Positions 46,577 to 57,548 are shown, counted from the first letter of the stretch. The stretch is DNA of 64,000 bases from Gastracanthus pulcherrimus (GCA_949152435.1 OX424574.1:68704988-68768987), one strand, 5' to 3'. Notes: generated from the letters alone by a model not told the origin. Translations and numbers: made by a program.

Positions 46577-47719
46577 AAACAGCGTTTTGGTCGCTAGTTA
46601 CTCTCTACAGTTACTGCAGTATTCGCTGTGTTGGGAGGGCCCACCCAAGTCTTTGGAATCTTCACAAAGACGGGGATTTAACTTACAGTACCTGGTGCAC
46701 GTGAATGGAGGTGTCGCTAATAAAGGAATCAGTCTTAACTCTTTTACGGGACAATTTTCTTGCATAACTACTGTGTCACTAATTTTCAATTTTTATAATG
46801 ATTCATGATAATAATATGTATATATATATGTTACTCTGGAAATTACCGTCTGTTTACTTTTACTAAAGGGACAAAAGGAGATAAAACAAAGAAAATAGCT
46901 TCTTTTCTTGAGGTCTTCTTTATCGGTTCCTTTAGCTGAAAATCCCTACTCGAAATTTGTTTGCCTAGCTCTTGAGTAGCTACTGAAATACCCTGACGCG
47001 AATCTAATAAAGTCGCTATTCAGTCTTCAGTAGTTCTTGGTCTTCTCTTCTTGTTTATATCTGGAGTAATAATCTGAGGTTTCCTCTGGTTCGCAATCAA
47101 TTTTCAGTAGATAATTTTCAATACAATTAAATAAATATAAATATATGTAATAATCAATTTTTTTCTTTGACACAGTAGTTATAATAAAAAATACAATAAC
47201 TTTAGTTGTTGTATTTTTATACACAATTTCCAGTAGTTGTGAGAAAAATTTTACTCTTAACAAATTTATAAATCTTTCTTACTAATCGACTTGGGGGTAG
47301 TAGCACAGCAATTAATATTTTGTGGAGGTGTTCGCAAAATGAATTTTCCCTATACGGTGGTGTGACTCCTACTCTACTACTTTAAAGTCGTTGAGGAGAC
47401 TTGAAAAATAGGTCAGAATTCAGAAAATTACACACAAATTAATTTATCTATCACTCTAGTTCATTACTCAAATTTCACTAAATCCTTAACAAAGATTTTC
47501 TGAATTTGTCTCCACACCTTCTCTATTTGTCGCTATTATGTTCAGTGCGTCGCCGCAGCCTTCCGCTTACACTGGTAATTCGCTATTTTCTTTAGATATC
47601 GCTACAAGCTTCCTCCAATAACAGAAGAAAACTTTCAATACTCAAAAAGAATCCTACGAAAGTTCCCAATTGAAACGAAAATTTTCTTTACTACACAACC
47701 AAACTGTAAAAACCCTCAA
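46577..47719 (-). other. 5' leader, unique part
   Basis: No convincing ORF (46598-46789 is short and unsupported). Contains GTCGCT motifs at 46590, 46712, 47012 and 47529. Confidence 0.6.
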
Positions 47720-50590
47720 TTAATCGCTCCAAAAAAAAATATCTTCGAAAAATTCTCAAAATATCCAAAAAAAAACTTTTCGGAAAACTTCTCAAAACAA
47801 AAAAATTTAAAAAATAATTTCGGAAAATTCACAAAATCCAAAAAAATTTTCCCGGAAAATTCTCAAAATCGAAAAATTTTCAAAAATAATTTTGGCAAAT
47901 TCTCAAAAATATCCAAAACATTTTTCCGGAAAATTCTCAAAATTGAAAAATTTTCACAAATTATTTCGGAAAATTATCATAAATATCCAAAAAACTGTTC
48001 CGGAGAATTCTAAAAACCGAAAACGTTCAAAAAAATTTTCCGGAAAATTCTCAAAAATATCCAAAAAACTTTTACGGAGAATTCTCAAAATCGAAAACGT
48101 TCAAAAAAATTTTCCGGAAAATCGAAAAGTTTAAAAAAAATAATTTTGGCAAATTCTCAAAAATATCCAAAAAACTGTTCCGGAGAATTCTAAAAACCGA
48201 AAACGTTCAAAAAAATTTTCCGGAAAATTCTCAAAATCCAAAAAAATTTTTCCGAAAAATTCTCAAAATCGAAAAATTTTCAAAAATAATTTTGGCAAAT
48301 TCTCAAAAATATCCAAAACATTTTTCCGGAAAATTCTCAAAATTGAAAAATTTTCACAAATTATTTCGGAAAATTATCATAAATATCCAAAAAACTGTTC
48401 CGGAGAATTCTAAAAACCGAAAACGTTCAAAAAAATTTTCCGGAAAATTCTCAAAAATATCCAAAAAACTTTTACGGAGAATTCTCAAAATCGAAAACGT
48501 TCAAAAAAATTTTCCGGAAAATCGAAAAGTTTAAAAAAAATAATTTTGGCAAATTCTCAAAAATATCCAAAAAACTGTTCCGGAGAATTCTAAAAACCGA
48601 AAACGTTCAAAAAAATTTTCCGGAAAATCGAAAAGTTTAAAAAAAATAATTTTGGCAAATTCTCAAAAATATCCAAAAAACTGTTCCGGAGAATTCTAAA
48701 AACCGAAAACGTTCAAAAAAATTTTCCGGAAAATTCTCAAAATCCAAAAAAATTTTTCCGAAAAATTCTCAAAATCGAAAAATTTTCAAAAATAATTTTG
48801 GCAAATTCTCAAAAATATCCAAAACATTTTTCCGGAAAATTCTCAAAATTGAAAAATTTTCACAAATTATTTCGGAAAATTATCATAAATATCCAAAAAA
48901 CTGTTCCGGAGAATTCTAAAAACCGAAAACGTTCAAAAAAATTTTCCGGAAAATTCTCAAAAATATCCAAAAAACTTTTACGGAGAATTCTCAAAATCGA
49001 AAACGTTCTAAAAAATTTTCCGGAAAATCGAAAAGTTTAAAAAAAATAATTTTGGCAAATTCTCAAAAATATCCAAAAAACTGTTCCGGAGAATTCTAAA
49101 AACCGAAAACGTTCAAAAAAAATTTCCGGAAAATTCTCAAAAATATCCAAAAAACTTTTACGGAGAATTCTCAAAATCGAAAACGTTCAAAAAAATTTCC
49201 GGAAAATTCTCAAAAATATCCAAAAAATTTTTCCGGAAAATTCTCAAAATCGAAAAGTTTAAAAAAAATAATTTTGGCAAATTCTCAAAAATATCCAAAA
49301 AACTGTTCCGGAGAATTCTAAAAACCGAAAACGTTCAAAAAAATTTTCCGGAAAATTCTCAAAAATATCCAAAAAACTTTTACGGAGAATTCTCAAAATC
49401 GAAAACGTTCAAAAAAAATTTCCGGAAAATTCTCAAAAATATCCAAAAAATTTTTCCGGAAAATTCTCAAAATCGAACAGTTTAAAAAAAATAATTTTGG
49501 CAAATTCTCAAAAATATCCAAAAAACTGTTCCGGAGAATTCTAAAAACCGAAAACGTTCAAAAAAATTTTCCGGAAAATTCTCAAAAATATCCAAAAAAC
49601 TTTTACGGAGAATTCTCAAAATCGAAAACGTTCAAAAAAAATTGCCGGAAAATTCTCAAAAATATCCAAAAAATTTTTCCGGAAAATTCTCAAAATCGAA
49701 AAGTTTAAAAAAAATAATTTTGGCAAATTCTCAAAAATATCCAAAAAACTGTTCCGGAGAATTCTAAAAACCGAAAACGTTCAAAAAAGTTTTCCGGAAA
49801 ATTCTCAAAAATATCCAAAAAACTTTTACGGAGAATTCTCAAAATCGAAAACATTCAAAAAAAATTTCCGGAAAATTCTCAAAAATATCCAAATATATTT
49901 CCGGAAAATTCTCAAAATCGAAAAGTTTAAAAAAAATAATTTTGGCAAATTCTCAAAAATATCCAAAAAACTGTTCCGGAGAATTCTAAAAACCGAAAAC
50001 GTTCAAAAAAATTTTCCGGAAAATTCTCAAAATCCAAAAAAATTTTTCCGAAAAATTCTCAAAATCGAAAAATTTTCAAAAATAATTTTGGAAAATTCTC
50101 AAAAATATCCAAAACATTTTTCCGGAAAATTCTCAAAATCGAAAAATTTTCAAAAATAATTTTGGAAAATTCTCAAAAATATCCAAAACATTTTTCCGGA
50201 AAATTCTCAAAATCGAAAAATTTTCAAAAATAATTTTGGAAAATTCTCAAAAATATCCAAAACATTTTTCCGGAAAATTCTCAAAATCGAAAAATTTTCA
50301 CAAATTATTTCGGACAATTCTCAAAAATATCCAAAAAAATTTTCTGAAAAATTCTCAAAATCGAAAAATTGTCACAAATTATTTCGGAAAATTCTCCTAA
50401 ATATCCAAAAAAAATTTCTGGAAAATTCTCAAAATCGAAAAATTTTCAAAAATAATTTTGGAAAATTCTCAAAAATATCCAAAACATTTTTCCGGAAAAT
50501 TCTCAAAATCGAAAAATTTTTACAAATTATTTCGGACAATTCTCAAAAATATCCAAAAAAATTTTCCGGAAAATTCTCAAAATCGAAAAA
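47720..50590. repeat. 2.9-kb leader tandem array with HSE-like sites
   Basis: Units of about 35-40 bp alternate TTTTCCGGAAAATTCTC with AAAAATATCCAAAA or AAAATCGAAAA spacers, grouped into larger units (47892 repeats at 48292, 400 bp apart, and again at 48798). TTTCCGGAAAATTCT fits nTTCnnGAAnnTTCn exactly; I count about 25 copies. The identical 80-codon ORFs at 47892, 48292 and 48798 are by-products of the repetition. Confidence 0.92.
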
Positions 50591-50828
50591 TTTATTAGTC
50601 CATTAGCCCAAGTGAAAATTTTCTCAGTCCAATCTATAATTTTCTTAGACACAAAAAAAATAATTTTTCCACTTTGATAAGTTTTCATACGACACAAAAA
50701 AAAACGTTTTAGTCGCTGCACTTTCGCTTGCTCGGGTACTGTGTAAAAAAAATTTTCGACTTTTCCCGAACTAACTAATTAATTAATTTATTCTGTCGCT
50801 ATTTTTCCTGATTTCCCTGTTTCACTGA
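50591..50828 (-). other. Leader between primer site and array
   Basis: AT-rich, contains GTCGCT motifs at 50712 and 50796. No ORF of note. Confidence 0.6.
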
Positions 50829-50846
50829 GCTCCACGTTGGGCGCCA
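50829..50846 (-). other. Primer-binding site, tRNA-Lys type
   Basis: The sense strand reads TGGCGCCCAACGTGGAGC two bases after the 5' LTR, matching the TGGCGCCCAACGTGGGGC site of tRNA-Lys(1,2)-primed retroelements except for one base. Confidence 0.8.
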
Positions 50847-50848
50847 TT

Positions 50849-52215
50849 TGTAACGGGGCTTTTGTTACAACGGCTGATTATTTAGACTTCTCTCGACACT
50901 TTACCAATTTTTCTATGTTAATGGGCGCCAGGTAAAGCGCGGCTAACTCTGCACGTGCCCTTTCCCAGAGAGTTCCGTGAATTGGAAAATCAGGAATTAA
51001 TAATTATATAACAAAAACACACAAATTTCGCGTCTCTCGCGACGACCAAATCACTACGTTTTCCTGAGTTTTCCGAGTCGCACAAATTTTCTCCAATAAT
51101 GTCCGTAAATCTAACGTTGGCCCAACGCGCACTGATTCTATATCCTGGTGTCAAACCACCCCGAATTTACTTGCCTAACCCCGAGCACATGGCGACGATG
51201 CACGATAAGTATTCTACAAATTTGTACTTGCAAGTACCGAGGGAAGCTCGACAATTCCGACCCATTCACCGTCGCCAATCTGGCATGCCTCACGATGCTG
51301 GACGGACAGGCGATGCAAACGTGTCTCTATACGCTGACGGACGGGCAGGCAATGCCCAAAATCGGAGAGGGCGGAAATCTCTTCCAAAATTTTCACTCTT
51401 CTTCTCGAACAACTTCAGCTAACACACTTGTTGCTTCCGCTCCTTTCTTCACGGTGATTGGCGTTGATTTTCGCTAGATGCGAAAATCAAGGCCACGTCT
51501 GCGGCGATTTGAGTCGCTAATTACCATTGGCCCGCTCCGCGAATATCGCCCTGCCCACGCAGCGCGGGCAATATGAATTGCGAGGTATACACGCGCGGGC
51601 AACTCGGCGTGTATATCTATATCGGGCGCTTTCGGTTTTGTCGCTGCCGGACCATCACAGTTGGCAGCGGCGACGTGCGCGCGTCGGCCTACGCTAGGAT
51701 AGGCCGGCAGCTTCATGCGGCTCGCGGTGCGGCGGCTGCTAGCTCTCCCCTCTGACGACAGCCGTGTCGGTATCTCGAGGAAGCCGCCGCTGCTGCTGTT
51801 AATCCTCTCTCCTCCCGCGTCTGCGTGCATCGGGAAAGAGGGCAGTCGCGCGCGCGTGTGTGTATGTGTGTGCGCGGGCAGCGGCTCATCATCCTCGAAA
51901 GGCGAGGAAGAAAGAGCAAGCGAGAGAGAGAGGGTCGCGCGTACAGTATGCAGTGGTGTTGGTGCTGTGCATGGTTCTGTAGGTGTTCGTCGTCGTTGCT
52001 TGCTCCGAGCAATCGTCGCTGCGGCGATCAGCTGGTGCCGCCGGTATGGGTGTATGCGTGTGTGTGCCGGTCTGCGGCTCAACAAATAATAACAATTCCC
52101 CCCATTAATAACAATATTATTTAATATAAAAAATGCTCGGCTCTGGTGACGGGTGACTTGGTCGCGATTGACTGACCGTGTTTTAATATCATTGGGACGT
52201 GAAATACACGTCACA
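50849..52215 (-). repeat. 5' LTR of the 14.7-kb gypsy element
   Basis: 1367 bp, same ends as 37519-39126. Shorter by three segments including the CT run, and with its own short insertion near 51980-52010 (TTCGTCGTCGTTGCTTGC). Confidence 0.92.
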
Positions 52216-52219
52216 CGTT
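52216..52219. other. Target site duplication CGTT, right
   Basis: Directly follows CGTCACA of the LTR. Confidence 0.8.
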
Positions 52220-52345
52220 TAACTTACATCTTTTTAACTTTTTAACTTTTTAACTTTTTAACTTTTTAACTTATTAACTTTTTAACTTTTTAACTTTTTA
52301 ACTTATTAACTTTTTAACTTTTTAACTTTTTAACTTTTTACTTCT
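52220..52345. repeat. TTTTTAACT array, middle part
   Basis: Nearly perfect 9-bp units TTTTTAACT, cleaner than the left part. Confidence 0.9.
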
Positions 52346-52814
52346 TGTTTTACTGCCTTTGCGGCCACTGTACATCTTTTCACTCATAATTAAGTACTTG
52401 TAAATATAATTCACAGTTAAAAAGTAGAGCAAAACTCAAAATAACAACGTAAACAACGAGAACGGCTGATCGACTAAATACAGGGCAAGTGTGAGTAAAC
52501 ACGTGCTGTAAAGACGCTGTAACCGTCGTAATGTCATGTAGCGACCTCTATAATTCAAATTTAAAACACGATATCGATCGTAGGTAACTTCTACTAATTT
52601 CCAAAGCCGCGAAATTCCAAAAAGCGAGCATCGCTAAAATAAGCGAAAATTGTGATTTTGGGGCATCAAAGCTGTTTGGAAAAAATTGAGTTAAAAAAAT
52701 TTTGAGTTTAAATCGGTACTTGGGCGTTGTAAATTTTGATTCTAGGATTGTTTTGGCAAGATTTAGGCCAATAAAAAAAAATGGAAAAAACAAAACAATT
52801 TGGGGGATATATAA
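52346..52814. other. Unique block inside the TTTTTAACT array
   Basis: No recognised domain. On the minus strand a short reading begins MSEKMYSGRKGSKTRSKK near 52388 and ends in the array's TAA. The ORF 52548-52793 (minus) is unsupported. Confidence 0.4.
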
Positions 52815-53480
52815 CCCCTTAACTATTTTACTTTTTAATTTTTTAATTTAACTATTTAACTTAACTTTATAATTTAACTTTTTAACTTAACTTTTAAATT
52901 TTTAACTTTGAAACTTTTTAACTTATAAACATTTAACTTTTTAATTTTTTAACTTTGAAACTATTTAACTTTTTAGCTATTTAACTTAACTTTTAAAAAT
53001 TTTCAGTTTATAACTTTTTAACTTGTAAACTTTTAACTTTGTAACTTTTTAACTTAACTATATACTTTTAAACATCATTTTTAACATCCAAATTAACTTT
53101 TATCTTTTTTGTAACTTTAAATTTGTCTTATTGTTTAACTTTCTAACTTTTTAACTTTTTAACTTTTTACCTTTTTAACGGTTATACATTGTAACTTTAT
53201 AACTTTAATTTTAACCTTTTAACTTAAGTTTTAAACTTTAAAACTTATCTTTTAACTTTTTAACCTAACTTATAATTTTTTAACATCTCTGTTAACTTAT
53301 TAACTAAACTTTTAACTTTTTAACCTAACTTATAATTTTTTAACTTAACTTTTAACTCTTTAACTTAACTTTTAACTTTTTAATTTAACTTTTATCTTTT
53401 TAATTTAAATTTTAACCTCTTAACTTATCTTTTATCTTTCTAACTTAAATTTTAACTTGTTAACTTACCTTTGACTTTAT
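52815..53480. repeat. TTTTTAACT array, right part
   Basis: Diverged units as at 36790-37514, including TTTTAACTTAACTTTTAACT forms. Confidence 0.9.
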
Positions 53481-53760
53481 TATTTCTTCAGTTAGTAACT
53501 CTTAAACAAAAATGAATTAGTTTTGATTTTGATTAACTGCTAACTTGATATGATTATTTATATATGTCCTTATACTTACCTGGGTTTATTGTATATAAGC
53601 TTCTGAATCGGTTTTTCCTTTTTCTTTCGTTTGGTCGCTTAAATATTTTTCTGTTTATTTTATTAGTTCGTCAATTGCACTTAATTTCTGAATACACTTA
53701 TGGTTTCACGATGATAATTTATTAATGATTTTTCTTTAGAAATGCTCTCAGGCTCTCACG
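53481..53760. other. Non-coding stretch
   Basis: Contains, on the minus strand near 53570-53584, CCCAGGTAAGTATAAG, a near-ideal 5' splice site without a recognisable exon. Confidence 0.4.

Positions 53761-53826
<66 letters not shown>
53761..53826. repeat. (AT)n microsatellite
   Basis: Uninterrupted TA run, then TGTGTGTG. Confidence 0.95.
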
Positions 53827-53837
<11 letters not shown>

Positions 53838-54960
53838 GTCGACGCGAAATCCAGTCAGGACCATTGATAAATACCGGCTACGAATTCAACAGACGAATTG
53901 TTTTTGTTATGAGGCTTCTTGGTATCGGATGACAAGGGATAAACGTATTCTGTGGCCTTATGGATATGTCTGCAGGTTTTGCAAAATCTACTTACCAACA
54001 AATCTTTGAGCATTTGCACGCAGCGTCGAAGACAATGTTCAAGACCCCCTGCGAAAAAGCCGTTAAGGAAGAAAAAGAAAAAAACGTTGAACATGAAAGA
54101 CCTGCGAATCATTTGAAGGTTTCGGGCGATGGATCGTGGAAAAAGCGCGGTTATACTTCCTGGTACGGTGTAACAATGGCGATGGCGACTCCAAAACTTT
54201 TACTGGAATCTTAAATAGCAATCCTTACTGGGACGAGTGCACAGTGACGAAAAATGAGTGTGTTGGACACGTGCAAAAGCGTATGGGTACTCGTTTACGT
54301 AATAAAAGAAAAACCGAGAAACTCGGAGAAAGACGCGGCTAACGGAGAGTGTAATCAAGAAATTGACGATATACTACGGTCTGGCAATTCGTCGAAATAT
54401 TGATTCAGTGAAAGGTATGAAGAAAGCTATTATAGCAACATTAGACCACTACTGTTCCACGGATGAAAATCGTCGGCATGAAAATTGTCCAGAAGGCGCC
54501 GAGAGTTGGTGCGAATGACGCAAGGCTCAAGCGGCGGATAATCTTGCATCTTACAAACATCCGGCGAGATTAATCGATGAAACCGTGGAGAAGCACATTC
54601 GTCCAATTTATGAAGAGCTCTCTAATGACGATTCAATGAGGCGGTGCTTAGGCGGCCACACTCAAAATTCCAACGAATCGTTCAATTCATTTGAATTCCG
54701 GCTATAAAATCGTCGAAATTGCAGCGTATATGGCTGCAGGCATTTTTAACGAGAGCTGCTCTGCTGTACTTTCCACCATGCAGCTCCTCAATATCATCAT
54801 CGGGCAGCAGTGCAAACCGTCCATGCTGAGCGCATAACGCGGGAGAACCGGCGCGCATCATTTTCTAGCAAGAAGGCTCGTACAGCCTGAAGATTGGAAA
54901 CCCTCAGCCGAAACGAGTTTGTTGAAGAAGAGGAAGGACTAATGTATGGCCCAGGGATAG
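53827..54960 (+). pseudogene. Mutator-like transposase with internal deletion
   Basis: The segment 53960-54214 ends with VSGDGSWKKRGYTSWYGV, the first catalytic Asp region of the arthropod Mutator-like family. The next frame (54136-54342) goes directly to GDGDSKTFTGILNSNPY (second Asp region) and CVGHVQKRMGTRLR. About one domain between them is missing, at about 54180. Later sequence (54440-54860) keeps Cys-rich and RCLGGHTQNSNESFN-like motifs (the Glu region) through stops. Such enzymes cut and paste TIR elements; this copy cannot. Confidence 0.75.
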
Positions 54961-55575
54961 CTGATTAACCTCTAATTTCTGTAAGTACTCAAAAACTTAT
55001 ATTTTTTTGGACCGAAAACTTTAAAGCGCGTTTTCTCGAGTTTTCATTTTTACGATTTTTAGAAAACGGTGCCGGTGATAGCAAAAAGAATATACGTCCG
55101 ATCGAAAAAAATCAATGTGATCTAGCTTCAGTATTAAATTATCTTCTATTTGAACTAAAAAAGTTTGACAAAAGTATTATTTAAACTACTTTTTTTGCAA
55201 CTTAAAGTGAATTTTTTTTTCCAAAAAAGTGAATTTTTTTTCAAACTTTGAAAATTTTTTTTGAGTTTATTTAGAAAAAAAAATTATATATAAAAAAAAA
55301 ATTGTTGTCTTGACTGTTTCAGACGCACCGCACGACCTCCATCACCGGCACAGATTAGAGAGTGCAGACTCCAGGCGCTCCGGCAAAATGGTCATAACTT
55401 GGAGAAATTTTAATATTTTTTAATAACAAAAATTGGTTTTTAAAGCTAAAATATAGTATATTATGTTCTCAAAATTTCGTTTACCGCAGTCATTTCCTTC
55501 CCTTTCAAAAAAATCGCTGAAAAAACGCTTTCTTTTCGGCTCCTAAACCAGACTCCCCGCTTAATCGCATCAATC
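54961..55575. other. AT-rich non-coding tail of the Mutator-like copy
   Basis: Poly-T/poly-A rich. It ends ACCAGACTCCCCGCTTA at about 55562, which could be the right terminus; no matching left terminus is seen because 53761-53826 is an AT tract. Confidence 0.4.
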
Positions 55576-55950
55576 ATGAAACAGACTTTAGCGTGCAGCC
55601 TGAATGGCATTGTCACGCAACTGCTCACGGCAAAGGAGCATCCGATTACGTTGGAGCCTTATTCAAGAGGGAAGCTGCAAGAAGTAGTTTCTTATGTGAA
55701 CCAGCTGATGCCATTCTGTCTCCTGAAATACTTCTCAAATGGGGTCAGAATCATTTCAGAACAATTGATACATTTTTTTACAGCAAAATAGAACATGATA
55801 AGGTTGCTTAATCGCTTAATAAAAGATTTAACGAAGCTTCAGCAGTTCCACAAATACAAAAGAGACATAGCTTCACACTGAATAAAAGACATGAGCTATT
55901 AATCAAAAGTTACTCTAATGCTACGACTGGTACGAATCTTATTTACAAGC
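55576..55950 (+). pseudogene. Uncharacterised HGK-motif protein fragment
   Basis: The frame starting at 55593 reads HATAHGKGASDYVGALFKREAAR, then FYSKIEHDKVA and, past a stop, NKRFNEASAVPQIQKRHSF. The HGK..D..GA..KR pattern recurs in many unnamed arthropod proteins linked to transposons. I do not know its function. It lies next to the Mutator-like remnant but is not clearly part of it. Confidence 0.4.
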
Positions 55951-56357
55951 AAAATAGGAAATGTATTTAACATTCCTGTCTCGAAATCGTTACGAATAAG
56001 CTTAGTCCTAATTCTTTTACTACCTCTGTGATTGAGAACCACGTGAAACTTCTGTTTTAGGGTGTTTTTTGAAGTTATGTAGGAACGCTTGAGTGATCCA
56101 CCAGAAATGAGTTGAGATTCGTGTTGAGAGGGTTAAAATACATAGAAAAAAGCTTGGTCCTAATTTTTCAACCACCTATACGAATATTAAACTCGAAAAC
56201 TGCTGGCTCGTTATGACGTCTTTGTGTTGTTACGGCCGTAGAGGTTAGATTTCCTGAATTTCGAAAACCTGCCTCTCGGTAATAAAAAATTCTAAGCATT
56301 CATTTGCACCGTTGCCCGATTTATTAGGATCAAATTTATTTTTGGGAGCATAGGATT
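55951..56357. other. Non-coding stretch
   Basis: Nothing recognised. Confidence 0.5.
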
Positions 56358-56372
56358 TCCCGTCCTAAAAGA

Positions 56373-56409
<37 letters not shown>

Positions 56410-56419
56410 AAAAAGAATG

Positions 56420-56467
<48 letters not shown>

Positions 56468-56485
56468 CATTCTTTTTGGACGGGA
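56358..56485. repeat. Inverted repeat around (AT)n
   Basis: TCCCGTCCTAAAAGAATTC (56358 on) pairs with GCATTCTTTTTGGACGGGA (56467-56485) with few mismatches; the interior is nearly all TA repeats, so a long hairpin is possible. Confidence 0.8.
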
Positions 56486-56559
56486 GACCCCAAGCTCCCC
56501 GAAATCAATTTGATCATAATATATATATATTAGGGGGGTACCCCCCTGCTCGCTCCGCT

Positions 56560-56935
56560 CGCCAACCCCCAAATCATCATGAAATTTTTTGTTTTTATGA
56601 AGGTTTTCTATTTTTCCACACCACCCGGGAGGTATTTCTTTCTCAAAAATGTCTATCATTTTATTTAAATAGTTGATATGGAAAAATAAATCAGTTATTT
56701 CTAATTTTAATATTTTTCTGTGTATAAACGAAGAAAGAAGATTTGATTTTTTATGAATTGAACGACTGTAAAAATGTAAGTTTCGAATAGAAGACACCGA
56801 ATCTGTAATGTGTTTTGGAAAGACATCGTACGTTCTACATTTTACAAGAAATTGTAACTGACATTTTGTTGTGGACAAATCTTTCAAAAATTGAGAAAAT
56901 TTATCGAATTTATTCCCCACATGAAAACCATAGTT
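56560..56935 (-). pseudogene. Penelope-like ORF, N-terminal part, inverted
   Basis: The minus-strand segment (56420-56920) includes QFLVKCRTYDVFPKHI and LEITDLFFHIN-type sequence like the N-terminal domain preceding RT in Penelope-like elements. It points away from the C-terminal part at 57099-59090, so the two halves are head to head. The ORF's last third is read through AT repeats and is not element-specific. Confidence 0.55.
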
Positions 56936-57060
56936 GTAAAAAAGAAATTTAAAGATTTTTGAATTATTTATGGAAGGGGATAGATAAAAAATCCAATTAA
57001 TTGTCGGTCTTTAGGGGTAAGAGTTAAAATTTGCTTATTGTATGTCGATGTAAACTGCGG

Positions 57061-57090
57061 GTCGTTGACCAGGCTTCGCTGGTCAACGAC
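57061..57090. repeat. Perfect 12-bp hairpin at the inversion junction
   Basis: GTCGTTGACCAG and CTGGTCAACGAC separated by GCTTCG, placed exactly between the minus-strand and plus-strand Penelope-like coding parts. Confidence 0.85.
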
Positions 57091-57548
57091 AATACAGCAT
57101 GAACGAAAATACAGCAACCGGCCGGTATATTAATTTTGCATCTCATCACCCTCTCTCACAAAAAATAGCCATCATCTACAATTTAACTGATAAAAGTATC
57201 TTACTATCACATTCCTCATTTCATAAAGACAACATACATTTAATCACTAAACTCCTATTAGCTAATAATTATCCTATTAATTTTATTAATAAATACATAG
57301 ATAAAAGAACAAGATATATCAATAACAAAATTAATAACACCAATAACAATAATAACAACTTTAGTGAAAACATAGATCTCAGAAAACCAATAATAGTTTT
57401 TCCTTTCATTAAAAATTTAACTAACAATATTAACCAGGTTTTACATACACATAACATAATCCCCATTACTTGCACCATTAATCGTTTCAACGACATGATA
57501 AAATTAGGTAAAGACAGACTAAACAAATTAGAGATTTGTAACGTTGTA

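Larger units (their letters stand above)
37519..52215 (-). mobile_element. 14.7-kb gypsy-type LTR retrotransposon
   Basis: LTRs 37519-39126 and 50849-52215 begin TGTAACGGGG and end CGTCACA. The element is flanked by the 4-bp target duplication CGTT (37515-37518 and 52216-52219). Sense is minus: 5' LTR, tRNA-Lys-type primer site, 4.3-kb leader with a 2.9-kb tandem array, gag, protease, RT/RNase H, integrase, purine tract, 3' LTR. No env. Pol stays in one frame with four stops, so decay is limited. Confidence 0.92.

Noticed and set aside
47892..49040. Three nearly identical 80-residue ORFs as a possible repeated peptide gene
   Set aside because: They are readings of the leader tandem repeat on the strand opposite to the element's genes.
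47720..50590. CRISPR-like array
   Set aside because: The spacers are themselves repeats, units are not of constant repeat/spacer form, there are no cas genes and the DNA is eukaryotic.
56476..56676. Plus-strand 66-residue ORF
   Set aside because: Opposite strand of the Penelope-like N-terminal part, with no motif of its own.
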